NCBI GenBank assembly: GCA_030765065.1
Contig: CM060990.1
Coordinates: 500,764,190-500,828,189 of the forward strand
DNA length: 64,000 bases
Direction of reading: 5' to 3'
Origin: Deroplatys truncata
Taxonomy: Eukaryota > Arthropoda > Insecta > Mantodea > Mantidae
Numbering within the stretch: the stretch's first letter is position 1; each line of letters opens with the position of its first letter. Below the pieces are notes generated by a model that did no database searches, was not told the DNA's origin, and saw only the letters and a program-made list of their open reading frames with translations. Position numbers and translations under genes: made by a program. Positions 12,501-24,334 of this stretch are shown piece by piece.

Positions 12501-15500
12501 TTAAGCGCTGGTTGTAATGCTGTAATGTCCATACGCATATGTCGTTATTCCATCCTCAGCAATAACTCTTTTATCATCAAACTGAGTCAATGTGATTTTA
12601 TTCCCTTGCACTGTGGCAAGAGCATGCTCCCGAGACAGGATCAGATTCATGGGTGTTCTGATGATTTCTCCGGTTTTAAGACAGTCAGCATAACTCTCAA
12701 ATGTAATGTACTGATTAATAGCACTACGTTTAATGCCTTTAATCTTTTTTATCATTGAGCCATGGATATCTAATGCATATATCTTAGGTCGTATTCCAAC
12801 AAAGCGCTGGATGATTTTACCATTAGCCTCATCTTTAAATTTTCCCAACACTTTCTTGTTTAGAGCTGAATGGCATATATGGTTGACAGGATAATCAGAT
12901 GTATCTAGGTGTTCGAGAAAACGTAGCTTGTCCTAGTACACATCTTCAGTCATCACACGATGTATGAACGAATCAGTATCCATATACATGAGCTTCAGGT
13001 TTTCAGATCCATAATATGGCAGCAACACATCATAATGCTAGTGATACATTAATGTCTTGGAGATGGCCAACACACCCATACCAATGTATATCGGCTTGTT
13101 GAATACGATCTGACGAGAGGCCATATGTACAGCGGTGTGAGGCTCTTTGCACTAGAGCCCTTAGGCTTCATACACTAGAGCAGGAATGGTAAATCATTAT
13201 GCAGATCGTGAAGTTCTGCAGGATACTCGATATCGACTTCTAATATATATCCATGAGGATCATCTTCCTAGTCGTTCTAAGTCGATTTTTTCAGGTGATA
13301 TCCACTCAAGTCCACCATAAGGGATGGCGTGACAAATGGTCCACCCATAGTGGTTCTTGGCGTCCTCATATGTAATGACTTGGGTTGGTCTCGACGGATC
13401 AAACTTCTCCATATACGTGTTATTAGCCTCTGCATACCGATGGGACACTTGGCATAAACCTCCTCTTATACCGGATTCCACCATGAGTTATTGGTCATAA
13501 CCCTGTAACAATTCCAGCTGAATTCCTGTATACAGCAACATGGCGTCCCATGTAAGTCCTGGAGAGCTAAAATAATGAGCAGGGTCGAATTTATGTGTTT
13601 TGAGAGTTTGATCTCTAAATGTCTCAAAGACATCAGCTAGAAGAAGCACATCAGATATTAAGTAGAGATCGCTGTACTCACCCAGGTTTCTTGCATTAAA
13701 CAGCTCCCATGCATTTCTAGCGTGATTGTAGTCAGCATCACTAATTTCTTTTTCATTTAATCTATTGTAGAAGGAGTCCTTTGGAGGCAGGCAGGGTTCG
13801 TTCAAAACATCCCATGAAGTAACATAATCATAGGGAAATACGTCCTTACGTGTCATCAACTTCATCTTTTCTTCTCCGAAGTGTTTCAGTGTTTTAGGGT
13901 ACGATGTTAGATTCTTCACCAGCTTATCCAAGCTTGTACTGAGAAACCGAAAACTATCTACAAACCGAAGCTTTATATCTCCTACATATTTAGAGAATGA
14001 TATATAGCTTTCTTCAGAGCTAGGAATTACTTCCACCCGCTCACCTGTACATCTCAGCTCCTTAACAATGAAGTATGAGTCATACCCGCTGAGGTTGTGC
14101 ATGAAGACTGGAATATGTTTAGGTGTTTTACAGGCTAAATTACATGCATTATGTAGACTTCCCCGATATTCACCACTGATGTGAGCATGGTCGCGTACTT
14201 TATAGTTCTCTTCAGTAAAGGTTTTTCCACACAAGTAGCATACTGTAGAGGCGTTGAGATCTAACTGCTGTTGATCTGTAAGTTTCAGAGGCATGACGGA
14301 TTTGTATATATTATTAATTTCCTTTGCAAGGAACGACAAGTATTTCATAAACTTCTGAGCAGCATCAACACCACGATATACATAGGGATGCTTAGGAAGA
14401 CCAGTTTTCAGATGTTCAACGTTGTTTGATGGTTTAACGTAAACGCAGAAACTCATGCGAACATGCTGCTGATAAGGGGATGTATATGAAGTTTCAGTTT
14501 TGGGTATGCATGTATGATATGGAGCGAGAATGCTTTCAAAGTCTGCGTAGATGACGTAAGGTAGTTTCAACATCCTTTCAAAATTTTTAAACTGTACAAT
14601 TGATTTCTCCTTTTTAGGCATAACTACCCTTGCAACACCATGCTGATTACAGATGGAGGCATGTTCTTGTAGTTTTTCCAGTCCACTTTCTCCATATTGA
14701 TCATCAAAATGTGTAAAACAACGCTTACAGGTATAAACACGTTCTTTATGCATAGTTTTCTGACGTCGAATAAGTTTTTCAAAATTCTTTATATAAACGT
14801 AGTGATGTCTCCCACTACTGTCACTCAAAAGTAGGAGGTCACGGTGGTCAGGTAGCTCAGTCTCAGTGACCTTTATCGGATACACTTCATGCTTCTCATC
14901 CAGGCCGAAGACGTTAATAGACATCCTGTTAAGCTTCTCGAATTTAGGTATTTGAGAAAGTGGCGTGGGTTTTGAAACACAGCTGAAGTCGTATTTATTT
15001 TGAAGTTGTTTGTATTTGTTCACACGCTGTGCATTCTTCCCTATGAATTTAGCAAATATATAGAGTACATGAAACATTTCTCGTCGGTAAAGTTCTGGAT
15101 GTTTACGCAGGCATTTCTTGCTTCAACAGATGGCGGTAGTGGTATGTAGCTACTTCCCCGTAACGGATTGTACTTGTTGATACGAAGTCGAACTCCTTCC
15201 ACAGCAAGCAAAGCCCAGTTGCTACCCTTAAGCTGAGACTCCTCCATTTCAGTAACCATCTTCTTCATTTTCGTTTCCAACATATAGTCCAGATCCGTTT
15301 CTAGGAAAACAGCTTGATTCAGTGTTTTAAATGTTTAGTCGCAGATTTCTTCGACACTGTTAACAAATCTACACTCAGCTAGCGGATTAATTTTCACACT
15401 TTTGTGAATACCAAGCTCTTTACGTACAGCCTGGATTATCCGCTGTTTCGCCTCATGCACGTACATATTCTGGTCCTTAGTTGCTTCACAACGTATAAAA

Positions 15501-15814
15501 TATGATTTCAAGCGTCCATTGAATGAAGTTTCATATTCTATCATGTTACAGTCATCCATGGTAGAAAATAACTCTTGCTTAGTCGGTTCTAATCTAAGTT
15601 TCTTCTCAGGTCTGTTTATTGCACACGTATATTTATGTCGGCGACCCTTATAACTGTCTTTGAAGGCTACATTACAATATTTACACTTGAAGAGCTTTTT
15701 ACAACGTAGCTCATGTCGTCTTTTATCATATCCACGGAGGAACGTCTTACAGCATTTACCACAAGAATATCCTGAGGCACTAGGAATGATATCCTTATAT
15801 GTGGACTTATTCAT
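12501..15814 (-). pseudogene. Protein-primed family B DNA polymerase (Maverick/adintovirus type), P1 left copy
   Basis: Replicative polymerase of a Maverick/Polinton- or adintovirus-like element. The N-terminal Met at 15,814 starts a region with two C2H2/C2HC-like zinc fingers (YSCGKC... and FKCKYC...). The 3'-5' exonuclease motif YADFE follows, then a Cys/His endonuclease-VII-like knuckle (CYLCGKTF...KVRDHAH) and the catalytic YMDTDS at 12,970-12,987. Broken by a TAA after EICD (about 15,335), a 2-nt insertion near 15,060, a stop near 13,486, a frameshift near 13,262 and a ~350-bp deletion at about 13,150 that removes part of the palm. Two in-frame TAGs near the 3' end are shared with the right copy. 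It is the only copy retaining its N-terminus and promoter. Confidence 0.92.
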
Positions 15815-15828
15815 TTTTCTTCTTGATA

Positions 15829-16192
15829 TAATAACGTATTAACCTTTCTTCAAGGAAATGTACGCCTCTTTACCTTGATAACGCTTTAGGAGGTCGCTTA
15901 TTTTCTAGGAGAACAACGATGTTGTCACCTCGGAGATGATTAACAGAATGAAGACCAATGCTCGAGTTCGCCCTATTTATAGAGGAAGCACGAACCTTTT
16001 TGGATCAATTATATAACGTATTAACCCTTCTTCAAGGAAATCTGCGCCTTTTCACCTTGAAAACACTTTAGAAAGCCGATTATTCTCTGAGAGAACAACG
16101 TTGTTGTCACCTCAGAGTTATTTAGCAGAATGAAGTCCAATGCTCGAGATCACACTATTTATAGAGGAGGCACAAACCTTTGTGGATCAATT
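15829..16192 (-). promoter_or_regulatory. Tandemly duplicated TATA promoter of PolB
   Basis: Two ~182-bp direct repeats (about 15,829-16,009 and 16,010-16,192) lie immediately upstream of the PolB start. Each contains, on the minus strand, CCTCTATAAATAG (TATAAATA at 15,974-15,981 and 16,156-16,163), and about 30 bp on an initiator-like TTCATTC. The proximal TATA is about 160 bp from the ATG, giving a plausible 5'UTR of about 130 nt. The unit copies differ by more than 10%, so the duplication is old. The promoter is absent from the right arm. Confidence 0.65.
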
Positions 16193-16453
16193 ATACTGAA
16201 TATTAATACTAAAAACGGTGATGAAGCGTGTAAGCCCTTATACTTCAATTCGTGTTACACTGATGTTCGAGCGTCTCCATACAGGTTCGAGTGCTTAGAG
16301 AAAGTGTAATGTATTGCGAGGATGATGTATTGTTCGGGTATAATCGTACAGATTCGGGTGCTTGACTCGTGAGGGTGATCAACGATCCGTCGACCGAGCA
16401 AGAGGCAATCATTCCCCCTGCGCAACGAAACCTAGAAGCAAAAAAAGATGTGA

Positions 16454-17900
16454 GTGAAAGTAAATCTTGGTATCATACACCACTCCAGCATTCGCGTGCA
16501 GACCAGGGAAAACCATAAAAAATCCGTGACCAGAGTGAGCGACCAACGGGAATCGAACCAGGGAGACCTTCAGATTTTAGACGTTAAAGATATAAATTAT
16601 ATAGAATGGAAGGAAATCGTGATAGCATACACTTACAGACCAAGGAAAACCATGAAAAAATCCCAGGCTAGAGTGAGTGTCGAACGGGACTCGAACCAGT
16701 GACCCTAGAAGCACACGTGAAAGATATAAATGAAAAAAATTTAAAGGGAAAGGAAAACGGAATCGACGAGAAACCACCCAGGCATTCGCCTGCAGACCAA
16801 GACAAACCATAAAAAATATGACGTCGGAGTGAGCAACCAATGGGTATCGAACTCCTGAACCATAAAAGCACACGAAAAAGATGCAAATTATATAGAATGT
16901 AGCGAAATCGGAATCGCTAATAAACCATTCAAACATTCGCCTACAGACCAGGGAAAACCACGAAAAACATCAGGTCTGAGCGAGAGGTCGACGGTAATCG
17001 AACCAGGAGAACCTGCAGATTGTACACGTGAAAGATGTAAATCAAATAAAATAAAAGAAAATCGTGATGGACGGGAAACCACTCAGGGATTCACCTGCAG
17101 ACCAGGGAAAACCATGAAAAATCCGAGGATAGAGTGAGCGACCGACGGGGAAATCAAACAAAGGACCCTAGAAGCACACGTGAAAGATGTAAATCAAATA
17201 AAATGAAATAAAATCGTGATAGATGAGAAACCACCCAGATATTCGCCTACAGACCAGGGAAAATCACGAAAAATATGATGTCAGAGTGAACAACCAACGT
17301 CAATCGAACGAGTAAAACCTTCAGATTGTACACGTGAAAAATGTAAATGAAATAAAATGAAAGAAAATCGTGATAGATGGGAAACCACTCAGGCATTTGC
17401 CTGCAGACCAGGGAAAACCATGAAAAATCTCAGGATAGAGTGAGCGACCGACAGGGAAATCAAACAAAGGACTCTAGAAGCACACGCGAAAGATGTAAAT
17501 CAAACAAAATTAAAGAAAATAGAAATCGATGAGAAACCACTCAGGCATTCACCTGCAGACCAGGGAAATCGAGAAAAATCTGATGTCAGAGTGAACAACC
17601 AACGGCAATCGAACCAGGGAGATCTTCAGTTTGTACAGTGAAAGATGTAAATTATATGGAATGAAAGGAAATCGCGACAGATGAGAAACCAGGTAGGCAT
17701 TCGTCTGCAGACCAGGGAAACCCGCTAAAAGTCTGAGGTCAGAGTGAACAGCCGATGGTAATCGAACCAGGGAGACCATCGTATTATACACGTGAATGAT
17801 GTAAATGAAAGGGAATGTAAATCGTGATAGATGAGAAACCGCCCAGGCATTCGCAGGCAGACCAGCGAAAACTGCGAGAAACCTAAGGTCAGAGTGACCG
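16454..17900 (-). repeat. Tandem array of ~150-bp SINE-body units with B-box-like motifs
   Basis: About ten units of 145-157 bp. On the minus strand each unit carries a GGTTCGATTCCCGT-like B-box, CACTCTGAC, TTTTCCCTGGTCTGC, GCGAATGCCTG and CACGTGTA motifs. The same body sits behind a full tRNA-like head at about 17,990-17,900. So the array looks like a SINE whose body was amplified about tenfold in tandem behind one head. Only the head-proximal units survive in the right arm (about 20,050-20,204). Confidence 0.8.
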
Positions 17901-17985
17901 TCCCTACGGAAATCGAACCCACGACCTCGAATGCAAGTCACAGACGTTATTGTCTGAACCAGACCGTAAAAATGGTTTATACCAT
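17900..17985 (-). mobile_element. tRNA-like SINE head (P1 left)
   Basis: Minus strand: GGTCTGGTTCAGAC (A-box-like) then GTGGGTTCGATTTCCG (B-box) at tRNA spacing. It continues directly into the first body unit of the array. The mirrored head is at about 19,910-19,980. Confidence 0.65.
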
Positions 17986-18410
17986 ACAACTCATAACAAT
18001 AGGATGCCATGCCAGATGACGTCATACCTGTAGACAGACTGTCGGGGATCATTCCGACATGTTGAAACGCGCTTGATCGTTCAGACAGATGTTTACATCC
18101 AATGCCTACCATACCAACGCCGCAATCCATTACACAGCAAGGTTAAATAATTTTCATGCTAATACTTTCTCTCCTTATTTAATTAAATTCATGTATATAC
18201 CCTATTATTTCATGTTTTCAGTACTTTCTTTCCCTCGCCCTCTCATACACCCTAAAGAATCAGTATACACTGACATTTTTATACGCTTAATGTCCATTTA
18301 TCACAGAAAACCACGCATAATACGTAGTTATCAAAGAAAACCGATACATTTGACTATAATTACGAGCAAAGTAATTTTTTCCAGAGTTACACGGAATATA
18401 CGCTTGTAGC

Positions 18411-19463
18411 TCCACCCCCGTTTTTATGCTATTCCGACACCGCCATTAACGATGAATACAATGATGTGTTGTCCTGCGTTTCTGGTTCTCGGTGAAAGAA
18501 TAGCACACAAATGGAGAGGCGTGAAAAAACTTAACCTTTGTGGTCTCACCCTTAAAGGCCACTGGAACCTGCCGCTTTATGTGCCAGCTCTCTCATCTTT
18601 TTACTACTGTGGGGTAATTAATTCGATTACAGACCACTTTAATTGGCGGTGCGTCACAAAAACATTTATTGTCACCATTAAATGCTTATATCTCCTGAAT
18701 GGAAAGAGATAGCGATATGCAGTAAGGAGTGATTTTGTCCCTGGAACGTGATGCGTCGTTGTGTCCCGTTCCAAGTTGACCTGGTTGTCTTGGGCTGAAT
18801 CCGTGACATGAATACAAATTCATCTTCGAATAGCTTCAAAAGTAATTAAGATAAAGACGTTGAATAAACGTTTATTTTGTAATGCATATTTGACTACTGT
18901 CGTCCTGACGAAATTACATCTCTTGGATGAATGCATGACTAAAAAGGTAAAAATAACGTAACGAACACGCGATACGTCGACGCGTCTTAAAGTGAATGCG
19001 AGAGCTATACGTCCTTTCTGGACGAGCCTCTCGGGCACACTGAAGTGCCCTCTATACTGCATCCCTAATTAGACCTGGTTATTAACGCCCCACTCTCCTT
19101 AGGACCGACAGCCACCTATCCCTACCCTTACGGTGCAGTTCGCAACCTACACCACGCGCGTACCCTAGCGGGGAGAATCGAAAGCACGCTCTCCAACTCA
19201 CCATGAGTAGCTGTGCGGAAGCATCCATATTGAAGGGTTTAATGCGCATGGCAACCATTATGGGTATATGAAGACATCCATTATATGCATTAAACGCATG
19301 TATGATTTGATTTTAAAAATGTATTGCGAGACATATTTAACAAGACGGCTTTAAAAATGAAATATGATAATCTTTACGCTAAGTGTAGATAGCTGGAATC
19401 GATGACTTTAACAATGTTTACCAACTTGGAACTGAAAAAATGTGATAAATTTTCAAATGCGAT
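18411..19463. other. P1 central spacer
   Basis: Unique 1.05 kb between the two inverted arms. Short open frames on both strands have no recognisable product. No repeat shared with either arm was noticed. Confidence 0.6.
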
Positions 19464-19904
19464 GCTACGAGCGTAAAATCCGTGTAACTCTGGAAAAAAT
19501 TACATTGCTCGTAATTGTAGTCAAATGTAGCGGTTTTCTGTGATAACTGCGTATTAAGCGTGGCTTTCTGTGATAAATGGACATTAAGCGTATAAAAATG
19601 TCATATTGTATACTGATTCTTTAGGGTGAATGAGAGGGACGAGGAAAAGAAAGTACTGAAAACATGAAATAATAGAGTATATACATGAATTTAATTAAAT
19701 AAGGAGAGAAAGTATTATAATAAAAATTATTTTAACTTTGCTGTGTAATGGATTGCGATGCTGGTATGGTAGGAATTGAATGTAAACATCTGTCTGAACG
19801 ATCAAGCGCGTTTCAACATGTCGGACTGATCCCTACAGTCTGTCTACAGATATGACGTCATCTGGCATGGCATCCTATTGTTATGAGTTGTATGGTATAA
19901 ACCA

Positions 19905-20204
19905 TTTTTCACGGTCTGGTTCAGACGGTAACGTCTGTGACTTGCATTCGAGGTCGTGGGTTCGATTTCCGTAGGGACGGTCACTCTGACCTTACGTTTC
20001 TCGCAGTTTTCGCTGGTCTGCCTGCGAATGCCTCGGCGGTTTCTCATCTATCAGGATTTACTTTCCCTTTCATTTACATCTTTCACGTGTATAATCCGAT
20101 GGTCTTCCTGGTTCGATTACTATCGGCTGTTCACTCTGACCTCAGATTCTTCGCGGGTTTCCCTGGTCTGCAGGCGAATGCCTGGCTGGTGTCTCATCTA
20201 TCGC
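19905..20204 (+). mobile_element. SINE head plus about two body units (P1 right)
   Basis: The tRNA-like head carries the B-box GTGGGTTCGATTTCCG and is followed by two body units. The second unit is cut in GTCTCATCTATCGC and joined directly to PolB sequence. Confidence 0.65.
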
Positions 20205-20205
20205 C

Positions 20206-23200
20206 TGGTAATCACAAAAGTGTGAAAATTAATCTGCTAGCTGAGTGTAGATTTGTTAACAGTGTCGGAGAAACCTGTGACAAAACATTTAAAACACGGA
20301 ATCAAGATGGTTTCCTAGAAACGGATCTGGACTTTATGTTGGAAACGAAAAAGAAGAAGATGGTTACTGAAATGGAGTAGTCTCAGCTTAAGGGTAGCAA
20401 CTGGGCTTTGCTTGCTGTGGAAGGAGTTCGACTTCGCATCAACAAGTACAATCCGTTACGGGGAAGTAGCTACATATCACTACCGCCATCTGTTGAAGCA
20501 AGAAAAGCGTGCGTAAACATCCAGAACTTTACCGAAGAGATATGTTTCATGTACTCTATATTTGCTAAATTCATAGGGAAGAATGCACAGCGTGTGAACA
20601 AATACAAACAACTTCAAAATAAATACGACTGCAGCTGTGTTTCCTACCCTACGCCACTTTCTCAAATACCTAAATTCGAGAAGCTTAACAGGATGTCTAT
20701 CAACGTCTTCGGCCTGGATGAGAAGCATGAAGTGTATCCGATAAAGGTCGCTGAGACTGAACTACCTGACCACCGTGACCTCCTACTATTGAGTGACAGT
20801 AGTGGGAGACATCACTACGTTTATATAGAGAATTTTGAAAAACTTATTCGACGTCAGAAAACTATGCATAAAGAACGTGTTTATACCTGTAAACGTTGAT
20901 TTACACATTTTGATGATCAATATGGACAAAGTGGACTGGAGAAACTACAAGAACATGCCTCTATCTGTAATCAGCATGGTGTTGCAAGGGTAGTTATGCC
21001 TAAAAAGGAGAAATCAATTGTACAGTTTAAAAATTTTGAAAGGATGTTGAAACTACCTTACGTCATCTACGCAGACTTTGAAAGCATTCTCGCTCCATGT
21101 CATACATGCATACCCAATCCTGAAACTTCATATACATCCCCTTATCAGCAGCATGTTCCCATGAGTTTCTGCGTTTACGTTAAACCATCCATCAACGTTG
21201 AACATCTGGAAACTGGTCTTCCTAAGCATCCCTATGTATATCGTGGTGTTGATGCTGCTCAGAAGTTTATGAAATACTTGTCGTTCCTTGCAAAGGAAAT
21301 TAATAATATATACAAATCCGTCATGTCTCTGAAACTTACAGATCAACAGCAGTTAGATCTCAACGCCTCTACAGTATGCTACTTGTGTGGAAAAACCTTT
21401 ACTGAAGAGAACTATAAAGTACGCGACCATGCTCACATCAGTGGTGAATATCGGGGAAGTCTACATAATGCATGTAATTTAGCCTGTAAAACAAGTAAAC
21501 ATATTCCAGTCTTCATGCACAACCTCAGCGGGTATGACACGCACTTCGTTGTTAAGGAGCTGGGATGTACAGGTGAGCAGGTGGAAGTAATTCTTAGCTC
21601 TGAGGAAAGCTATATATCATTCTCTAAGTATGTAGGAGATATAAAGCTTCGGTTTGTAGATAGTTTTCGGTTTCTCAGTACAAGCTTGGATAAGTTGGTG
21701 AAGAATCTAACATCGTAACCTGAAACACTGAAATACTTCGGAGAAGACAAGATGAAGCTGATGACACGTTAGGGCGTATTTCCGTATGATTATGTTACTT
21801 CATGGGATGTTTTGAACGAACCCTGCCTGCCTCCAAAGGACTCCTTCTACAATAGATTAAATGAAGAAGAAATTAGTGATGCTGACTACAATCACGCTAG
21901 AAATGCATGGGAGCTGTTTAGTGCAAGAAGCCTGGGTGAGTACAGCGATCTCTACTTAATACCTGATGTACTTCTTCTAGCTGATGTCTTTGAGACATTT
22001 AGAGATCAAACCCTCAAAACACATAAATTCGACCCTGCTCATTATTTTAGCTCTCCTGGAATTACATGGGACGACATGTTGCTGTATGCAGGAATTCAGC
22101 TGGAATTGTTACAGGATTATGATCAATTACTCATGGTGGAATCCGATATAAGAGGAAGTTTATGCCAAGTGTCCCATCGGTGTGCAGAGGCTAATAACAC
22201 GTATATGGAGAAGTTTGATCCGTCGAGATCAACCCAATTCATTACATATGAGGACGCTAATAACCAATATGGGTGGTCCTTGTGTCACGCCCTCCCTTAT
22301 GGTGGATTTGAGTGGATATCCCCTGAAAAAATCGACTTAGAAAGACTACAAGAAGATGATCCTCATGGATCTATATTAGAAATCGGTATCGAGTGTCCTG
22401 CAGAAATTCACGATCTGCATAATGATTTACCATTCCTGCCCGAGTGTATGAAGCCTAAGGACTCTAGTGCAAAGAAACTGATACCTCATCTTGGACCTCG
22501 AAAGAAGTATGTAGTACATTACATGGCTTTGAAGCAAGTACTTAATCATGGACTACGGTTAATAAAAATTCATCGTGTGCTACAATTCCGTCAGTCACAG
22601 TGGTTAAAACCGTATGTGGAATTTAACAACAGACTACGACAACAACCTGCAAATGATTTTGAGAAGGACCTCTACAAACTGTTTAACAACGCTATGTTTA
22701 TAAAAACAATGGAAAACCTTCGTATCCGTATGGATATACGACTGGTGACAAATGAGAAGGCTCCAGAACGGCTGATCGCCAAGCCTGCGTTTATCGATCG
22801 AACAATATATGCTGCTAATCTAGCCGCTGTACATATGGCGTCTCGTCAGATCGTATTCAACAAGCCGATATACATTGGTATGAGTGTGTTGGCCATCTCC
22901 AAGACATTAATGTATCACTAGCATTATGATGTGTTGCTGCCATATTATGGATCTGAAAACCTGAAGCTCATGTATATGGATACTGATTCGTTCATACATC
23001 GTGTGATGACTGAAGATGTGTACTAGGACAAGCTACGTTTTCTCGAACACCTAGATACATCTGATTACCCTGTCATCCATATATGCTATTCAGCTCTAAA
23101 CAAGAAGGTGTTGGGAAAATTTAAAGATGAGGCTAATGGTAAAATCATCCAGCGCTTTGTTGGAATACGACCTAAGATATATGCAATAGATATCCATGGC

Positions 23201-23458
23201 TCAATGATAAAAAAGATTAAAGGCATTAAACGTAGTGCTATTAATCAGTACATTACATTTGAGAGTTATGCTGACTGTCTTAAAACCGGAGAAATCATCA
23301 GAACACCCATGAATCTGATCCTGTCTCGGGAGCATGCTCTTGCCACAGTGCAAGGGAATAAAATCACATTGACTCAGTTTGATGATAAAAGAGTTATTGC
23401 TGAGGATGGAATAACGACATATTCGTATGGACATTACAGCATTACAACCAGCGCTTAA
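20206..23458 (+). pseudogene. Protein-primed family B DNA polymerase, P1 right copy, 5'-truncated
   Basis: Same gene as the left copy, without the zinc-finger N-terminus (about 135 residues) and promoter. Visible in order: YADFE exonuclease motif (21,068), the Cys/His knuckle CYLCGKTF with KVRDHAH (about 21,377-21,440), DANNQYG (22,253, palm motif A region of protein-primed PolBs), the KTMENLR region (about 22,710) and catalytic YMDTDS (22,973-22,990). The C-terminal AYGHY-type ending reads SYGHY. Inactivated by TAG near 20,378, TGA near 20,897, TAA at about 21,716, TAG near 21,770, and TAGs at 22,919 and about 23,025. The last two are also in the left copy. Confidence 0.92.
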
Positions 23459-23864
23459 AAGAATGTAAGTCAAAGATAAAGATTTTCTCGTGAGCCTACA
23501 ATCTTAAAAAAATGAAGGTGTGCTGTGTATGCAACTAGAGGATGACTGATGAAGAAAGAAGAAGATGGAAGGGAAGGTGCTAACCCTGCCATTAGAGCAA
23601 TCCTAGTGCTAGTCTCAAGCCTAAAATAAAGGTATGTTGACGTAAACTTTTCAATTAAAACTCCCGAATAATAAAACCTGAATAAAACATTGTATTTTCA
23701 CTAAAAGAAAGTCGAGGTTATCTCTGGTTAGCCAGATTAGGTTAGGCGATGACTGAGTAGAATAGATGATGAGAGGAACGGTTGGGGTTCGTCAGGTTAA
23801 TCTTGGCTAGGCCCTCGTACTTATTGTCTAAGTTATGAAGGATGAATTAGTTTAGATTGCTTTA
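23459..23864 (+). other. PolB 3' flank, P1 right arm
   Basis: Mirror of 12,101-12,500. AATAAA occurs near 23,625 and again downstream, suitable for plus-strand polyadenylation. No gene. Confidence 0.5.
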
Positions 23865-24132
23865 GCAATGGGTTGGTTACGTGTTGTTCTTACGTTTTGT
23901 TACGTGGTTACATGGCTGGTACGTGTTGTTACGTCGTGTGACGTTTCTGGTTACGAGATGCCACGTGATGTTACGAGGACACGTGCTTATGTTACTTAGT
24001 GTGACGTCTTGTTACGTCTTGACACGTGGTTACGTGCTTATGTTACGTAGTGTAACGTCTTGTCATGCTGTTATGTTACGTTGTGTTACGTCTTGTTGCG
24101 TGGTTACGTTAGATGATGATAGGAACGAATAG
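23865..24132. repeat. ACGT-rich degenerate short tandem array (P1 right)
   Basis: Inverted copy of 11,828-12,100, with dense TTACGT, CACGTG and GACGT words. Conserved almost base for base with the left arm. Confidence 0.75.
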
Positions 24133-24334
24133 ACAATGAGAAGATCCAGAACATACAAGGTGGCAATAGGTTAGGACGTATACTTCACTGTAAACCGATA
24201 TACAGTTTGTCCGTCTCCGTCTCGCGCACTACCGTTTAACATATAAAACGTTTGTAAGGTTTAGAAAGAAGTATATAAATGTGTTGTAACGCTGGATGAG
24301 AAAAGTTTTATTATCGAATTAGTCTCTATATTCC

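Larger units (their letters stand above)
10022..18410. repeat. Palindrome P1, left arm
   Basis: This arm is inverted-homologous to 19,464-25,937. Matching landmarks sum to a constant: the PolB 3' end at 12,501 pairs with 23,458, and the ACGT array at 11,828 with 24,132 (sum about 35,960). Homology starts abruptly at TAGTAGAAT (10,022) and ends near 18,410. Arms differ by scattered substitutions and indels. This arm has a private ~350-bp deletion inside PolB at about 13,150 and retains 2.26 kb (15,414-17,673) missing from the right arm. No target-site duplication is evident outside the arms. Confidence 0.9.

Noticed and set aside
12486..12758. 90-codon frame antisense to PolB (and 23,201-23,473)
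   Set aside because: Shadow of the conserved PolB C-terminal coding sequence.
16577..18130. Long minus-strand frames of 119 and 193 codons
   Set aside because: They run through the SINE-body tandem array and reflect its unit, not a gene.
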